From contig NZ_CP031598.1 in the NCBI RefSeq assembly GCF_008728195.1, forward strand, positions 1,178,001 through 1,242,000: 64,000 nucleotides of DNA, in the 5' to 3' direction. The notes below the pieces were generated by a model. The model did not search any database. It was not told the origin of the DNA and was given only the letters and a program-made list of their open reading frames with translations. A program made the position numbers and the translations under genes. This DNA is from Roseovarius indicus (GTDB taxonomy: Bacteria; Pseudomonadota; Alphaproteobacteria; Rhodobacterales; Rhodobacteraceae). Of this stretch, positions 60,392-64,000 are shown one piece after another (the stretch's first letter is position 1; every line of letters begins with the position of its first letter).

Positions 60392-61570
60392 ATGACTATC
60401 TTCAACAAGTGCGCAACGTCGGGGGCTGCCATGCTGGTGGCGTCCTTCGCGGCGGCGCCCATGGCTCAGGCAGAGGAGGTCATCAAGCTTGGCCTGTCCA
60501 CGCCGTTGTCGGGGGCTGCGGCCATCTGGGGCAAGGGCGCGGAATTCATGTGCGAAACCGCCGCCGAGGAAATCCGCGAAGCTGGCGGTGTCTCCGTTCA
60601 GGGCGAGACCTATTTCTTCGAATGCCTGTCCTACGACAACAAGTACAACGCGGCCGAGGGCACCAAGGTCGCCCAGGCGCTGTTCAACCGCGAAGGCGTG
60701 AAGTTCATCGGCGGCAGCCTGGGCACCGCGCCGGTCAAGGCCCTTCAGTCGCTCGCCGAGCGCCAGGGCGCGCTGGTCTTCACCACCGCATGGGGCGCCA
60801 GCCTGAAGGGGCCGGAACACCCGACCACCTTCACGCAGATGAACACCCCGGGCGAGATCCTGCCCGAGCTCATCGGTTACATCGTCGAGCAGCATCCGGA
60901 CGCCGCGAGCGTGGCGATGCTCAACCCCAATGACGCGACCGGTCAGGAAACCGAAGAAATCGCCGCCCAGGTCTGGGGCGAAAAGGAAATCGAGATCGTC
61001 GCCAGCGACTACTACGAGCGCGGCACGACCGAGTTCCAGCCCATCGCGGCACGTCTGGCCTCGTTCGAGCCCGACATCATCGACCTCGGCGCGACGCCGC
61101 CGGCCGATGCGGGCGCGATCTTCAAGGAACTCGCCGTGATCGGCTGGGACGGCGTGAAGGTCGTCGAGGTCGGAACGGGCGCTGACGGCCTCAAGGCAAC
61201 CGGCGGCGATGCGGCCGAAGGTGTCTACATGGGCGCCGGCGTGACCTTCAACCCCGACACCGCGACCGAGCACCAGATCGAGGTAAACGAGCGCGCGAAG
61301 GAAGCCATCGGTGAATCTCTGAACGCCGTGCAGATTGGCTTCTACGACTCGCTCTTCGCCCTGAAAGCGGCCATGGAAGCTGCAGACAGCGTCGAACCGC
61401 AGGCCGTCGCCGAAGCCATGCCCGACGTCACCTTCAAGACGTTCTACGGCAGCGAAATCGGCTTCTACGGTGAAGAGCGCTATGGTCGCGTCCAGCAGAT
61501 GCGCCTGCCGATCATCGTGACCCAGGTGCAAGACGGCGAACTCGTCGAAGTCGGCCGCCTGACGCCCTGA
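60392..61570 (+). CDS. Branched-chain amino-acid-type ABC substrate-binding protein (LivK-like)
   Basis: A 392-residue type I periplasmic binding protein: signal peptide with AMLVASFAAAPMAQA just before EEVIKLG, then LSTPLSGAAAIWGKGAEFMCETAAEEI and FIGGSLGTAPVKALQSLAERQGALVFTTAWG as ligand-pocket segments. AGGAGG lies shortly before ATG 60392. Members import branched amino acids, urea, amides or aromatic and aliphatic carboxylates. Given the surrounding regulon, a carboxylate substrate of the CoA ligase is more likely than an amino acid. Confidence 0.92.
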   Translation: MTIFNKCATSGAAMLVASFAAAPMAQAEEVIKLGLSTPLSGAAAIWGKGAEFMCETAAEEIREAGGVSVQGETYFFECLSYDNKYNAAEGTKVAQALFNREGVKFIGGSLGTAPVKALQSLAERQGALVFTTAWGASLKGPEHPTTFTQMNTPGEILPELIGYIVEQHPDAASVAMLNPNDATGQETEEIAAQVWGEKEIEIVASDYYERGTTEFQPIAARLASFEPDIIDLGATPPADAGAIFKELAVIGWDGVKVVEVGTGADGLKATGGDAAEGVYMGAGVTFNPDTATEHQIEVNERAKEAIGESLNAVQIGFYDSLFALKAAMEAADSVEPQAVAEAMPDVTFKTFYGSEIGFYGEERYGRVQQMRLPIIVTQVQDGELVEVGRLTP

Positions 61571-61605
61571 CGCGATAACAGCAACCGACCTACGGGGATC
61601 ATACC

Positions 61606-62481
61606 GTGCAGACTTTCATCCAACTCAGTGCAACCACTCTTCAGATCGGTGCCGTCTACGTCCTCTTCTCCTTGGGCCTGACGCTGATCTTCGGGGTGAT
61701 GCGCATCGTCAACTTCGTGCATGGGCACATCTTCGCGGTTGCGGCGCTCGTCGTGGCGTATCTTCTTCCGATCCTGGTGGGGGGCGGCCTTGCTGCCCCC
61801 GCCGCCTACGTCCTGGCCTCGCTCTGCGGCATCGCCGCATCGCTCGGGCTGGGGATCATCATCTATCTTTTCGGGTTCCGCTATTTCCAGCGCGACCTTG
61901 TCGGCTCGTTCATCCTGTCGATCGGCCTCGTGCTGCTGCTCGACGGCGTGCTTTTGCACGTGTTCGGCGGGGCCGTGCGCGGCGTGCCGGAAATCTTCCC
62001 CGGCTCCGTCAATATCGCGGGCGCCCAGATCACTGTTCAGCGGCTGTTCCTCTGCGGCGTCGCCTTCCTGATGGCCGGCATTCTCTATTGGACGCTCGGC
62101 CACACCAAGCTCGGCCGGGCCCTGCGGGCTGTGGCCTATGACCACGAGGCGGCCATGATGATGGGCGTGCCCTATGCGCGCATCGCCTTCTTCGGCTTCC
62201 TGATCGCCTCGCTTCTGGCCGCCATCGCCGGCGCCCTCATCGCGCCCGTGTCCATCGTCTCTCCGGTGATCGGCACTGATTACCTGATCAAGGGCTTCAT
62301 CGCCGTCATCATCGGCGGGCTGGGCAGCGTGCCCGGCGCCATCCTCGGCAGCCTCTTCGTGGCACTCGTGGAAACGCTTGGTGGGTACTATTTCGACTCC
62401 TCCTACGCGACGATTGCGATCTTCGCGCTGGTGATCGTGGTCCTGCTGTTCCGTCCGAAGGGGGTGATGGGCCGTGCTTAA
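61606..62481 (+). CDS. Branched-chain amino-acid-type ABC permease (LivH-like)
   Basis: A 291-residue membrane protein of about eight spans: ATTLQIGAVYVLFSLGLTLIFGVMRIVNFVHG at the N-terminus is the LivH signature, and LGRALRAVAYDHEAAMMMGVP the cytoplasmic coupling loop (near residues 168-188). GLGSVPGAILGSLFVALVETLGG near the end is equally typical. It overlaps the LivM gene by 8 bases. Confidence 0.94.
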   Translation: MQTFIQLSATTLQIGAVYVLFSLGLTLIFGVMRIVNFVHGHIFAVAALVVAYLLPILVGGGLAAPAAYVLASLCGIAASLGLGIIIYLFGFRYFQRDLVGSFILSIGLVLLLDGVLLHVFGGAVRGVPEIFPGSVNIAGAQITVQRLFLCGVAFLMAGILYWTLGHTKLGRALRAVAYDHEAAMMMGVPYARIAFFGFLIASLLAAIAGALIAPVSIVSPVIGTDYLIKGFIAVIIGGLGSVPGAILGSLFVALVETLGGYYFDSSYATIAIFALVIVVLLFRPKGVMGRA

Positions 62482-63424
62482 GTCGACTTCCACCATTAGC
62501 TGGCTCGTCTTCGCCGGCGCGGCGCTTCTGCTCTCGCTTCTGCTGCAGGATCTCTACCTGCGCAGCGTCCTGAACCTCATCGCCATCAGCGCGCTTCTGG
62601 CCGTCAGCCTGCGGTTCGTGATGCTGATGGGCGAACTGAACTTCGCCATCGCCGCCTTCGTCGGCATCGGCGCCTACGCGGCGGGCTACATGAGCACGGC
62701 GATGGAGGTGCCCTTCTGGCTTGCCATCCTGATTGCCGGCATCGGAACAGGCATCGTCAGCGCCGGCTTCGGGGCGGTCACGCTTCGCGCCAAGGGGCCG
62801 TACTTCCTGCTGATCGGCTTCGCCTTCACCGAGGCCATCCGCGTCGCCTATTCCAAGGTTCCGGCACTTGGCGGCACCTCGGGCATGATCGGGATCTTCC
62901 CTCCGATCGCGATGGACCCGTGGATGCCGTTCTTCGTCATGGCGACGGTGATCGTGCTGCTGCTCGTCTTCTTCATCCTCGAACATTCCGATTTCGGCCG
63001 GGTGCTCTTCGCCATCCGCGAAAAGGAAGAGGTCGCGCGCAGCGTCGGTATCAACACCTTCGTCTACAAGATCGTCACCATCGCCTTCGCCTGCTTCGCG
63101 GCCGGCATCGCGGGCGGCCTGCACGCCTTCGTCAACAACGTCATCAGCCCCGGCGATTTCAGCTACCTGATGGCGGCCTTCGCGCTGGCCTACGTGAAAG
63201 TCGGTGGCGAAGATCACTTCGTCGGCCCGATCCTCGGCGCGATTTTCCTGGTCTCGCTCTCGGCCTATGCCCTGGGCTTCGGCGGAGACGAGCATTTCAT
63301 CTACGGCGGTGCCATCGTGCTGGTCGTCCTGCTGCTGCCGAAAGGTGCGGTGGGCGCGGTCGCCAACATGCGGCCGAAGAAATCCGACGTGAAAGGAGGC
63401 GCCAATGCAGCCCTCGAGCAATGA
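62474..63424 (+). CDS. Branched-chain amino-acid-type ABC permease (LivM-like)
   Basis: A 316-residue permease starting with GTG at 62474 inside the LivH end. LMGELNFAIAAFVGIGAYAAGYM, LRAKGPYFLLIGFAFTEAIR, and the coupling loop EKEEVARSVGINTFVYKIVTIAF are LivM hallmarks. Its final bases overlap the start of the ATPase gene at 63405, so all three importer genes are translationally coupled. Confidence 0.93.
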   Translation: MLKSTSTISWLVFAGAALLLSLLLQDLYLRSVLNLIAISALLAVSLRFVMLMGELNFAIAAFVGIGAYAAGYMSTAMEVPFWLAILIAGIGTGIVSAGFGAVTLRAKGPYFLLIGFAFTEAIRVAYSKVPALGGTSGMIGIFPPIAMDPWMPFFVMATVIVLLLVFFILEHSDFGRVLFAIREKEEVARSVGINTFVYKIVTIAFACFAAGIAGGLHAFVNNVISPGDFSYLMAAFALAYVKVGGEDHFVGPILGAIFLVSLSAYALGFGGDEHFIYGGAIVLVVLLLPKGAVGAVANMRPKKSDVKGGANAALEQ

Positions 63425-64000
63425 CGCCCTGCTTCGGGTCAGCGAGCTCAGCAAGCGCTTTGATGGGCTGCTGGCCGTCGACAACCTCGAGTTCGAAGTC
63501 CGCCCCGGCGAGATATTCGGCCTGATCGGCCCCAACGGCGCGGGCAAGAGCACCACCTTCAACCTGATCAGCGGGTTCATCCCCTGGACCACGGGCAAGG
63601 TTCAGGTCTGCGGCAAGGAAATGCGCCGTGGCAAGCCGCTGGTGGCCAGCGAGGCCGGCCTCGTTCGCACCTTCCAACACGGCAGTTATGTCGGCGGCAT
63701 GAGCGTGCGCGACAACCTCCGCCTCGGCACTATCGTCCGCAACAAGAAGGCGGATCGCGATGCCGGCGTGCTCGAGGCCGCCCGCCGGCTGGGCCTGTCG
63801 GACTATCTTGACGAAACCACCAGCAACCTGCCGCACGGGCTTCAGCGCCTTGTCAGCATGGCCATCGCCATCGCCGCACAGCCGCGCCTGCTCTGCCTCG
63901 ACGAGCCGCTCACCGGCCTCAACGAGACCGAGGTCACCACCGTGCTCAATGTGCTCGACGACTACCGCAAGACGGAAGGCCGGGCGATCCTGCTGGTGGA
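63405..64000 (+). CDS. Branched-chain amino-acid-type ABC ATPase (LivG-like), partial
   Basis: The ATG at 63405 follows AAAGGAGG and overlaps the LivM end. The 198 visible residues contain Walker A GPNGAGKSTTFNLISGF, the LivG-type RTFQHGSYVGGMSVRDNL, the signature region LPHGLQRLVSMAIAIAA (an unusual LPHG in place of LSGG, as occurs in LivG-type proteins) and Walker B LLCLDEPLTGLN. The gene continues beyond the right edge; a LivF partner is expected next. Confidence 0.93.
   Translation, partial: MQPSSNDALLRVSELSKRFDGLLAVDNLEFEVRPGEIFGLIGPNGAGKSTTFNLISGFIPWTTGKVQVCGKEMRRGKPLVASEAGLVRTFQHGSYVGGMSVRDNLRLGTIVRNKKADRDAGVLEAARRLGLSDYLDETTSNLPHGLQRLVSMAIAIAAQPRLLCLDEPLTGLNETEVTTVLNVLDDYRKTEGRAILLV

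Noticed and set aside
1..64000. Mobile elements, prophage, CRISPR arrays, rRNA or tRNA genes
   Set aside because: I looked for transposase-like ORFs, long terminal repeats, spacer-repeat patterns and cloverleaf sequences and found nothing supportable.

Overview
The window is high-GC, tightly packed chromosomal DNA of an alphaproteobacterium, most likely a Rhodobacterales (roseobacter-type) organism. This rests on the style of the genes (ABC import, acyl-CoA and CoA-ester catabolism, LysR and TetR control), the strong C/G third-position bias and the absence of any phage, IS, CRISPR or RNA gene that I could recognise. No base-composition or homology calculation was run. Almost everything encodes uptake and catabolism of organic acids or other carbon compounds.

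Left half (1-29.5 kb). Two paralogous copies of one cassette stand about 15 kb apart. Copy A (1-3.9 kb) has a LysR regulator cut by the window edge, a divergent luciferase-like flavin monooxygenase (LLM-A), and a reverse-strand unit of alpha/beta hydrolase, NYN-fold protein and dinucleotide-binding reductase. Copy B (12.9-19.7 kb) has hydrolase, NYN protein, SDR, 3-hydroxyisobutyrate-dehydrogenase-like protein and MDR dehydrogenase, then LysR-B and divergent LLM-B. Between them are a catabolic unit (two flavodoxin-like NAD(P)H oxidoreductases, two acyl-CoA dehydrogenases, an enoyl-CoA hydratase, 4.3-8.9 kb) and an Ehu-like polar amino-acid ABC importer (9.4-12.8 kb). After copy B come a peptide-type ABC importer whose binding-protein gene carries an apparent one-base frameshift (19.9-25.4 kb), a GMC oxidoreductase, a VOC protein and an amidase. 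A recurring DNA element (ATTCGATT-N5-CAAT, in two places preceded 12 nt upstream by TTGACTTA) occurs at both LLM promoters, before both importers and before hydrolase B. It is a candidate operator of the two near-identical LysR DNA-binding domains.

Middle (29.5-36.5 kb). A set of small redox-type genes: an MDR dehydrogenase, an EthD-like small protein, an F420-reductase-like protein, and a LysR-centred group with exported carboxymuconolactone-decarboxylase-fold protein, exported cupin, exported cyclophilin-like protein and an aldo/keto reductase.

Right half (36.5-64 kb). A full CoA-dependent degradation regulon: acyl-CoA synthetase, two enoyl-CoA hydratase types, a paired set of acyl-CoA dehydrogenases, hydroxyacyl dehydrogenase and thiolase (36.6-45.5 kb); CaiB/BaiF and acetyl-CoA-hydrolase-type CoA transferases, a TetR regulator, an SDR, EtfA/EtfB with their own acyl-CoA dehydrogenase (46.9-54.4 kb); two Old-Yellow-Enzyme-class reductases, a cupin and further dehydrogenases (54.7-60.1 kb); and a branched-chain-amino-acid-type importer running off the right edge (60.4-64 kb). 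A palindrome CTAAC-N4-GTTAG, perfect at two promoters and near-perfect at four more, ties these operons together, presumably under the TetR protein at 49.7-50.3 kb. The substrate cannot be read from sequence; the paired acyl-CoA dehydrogenases and dienoyl-CoA-reductase-like enzymes suggest an unsaturated, branched or alicyclic carboxylic acid.
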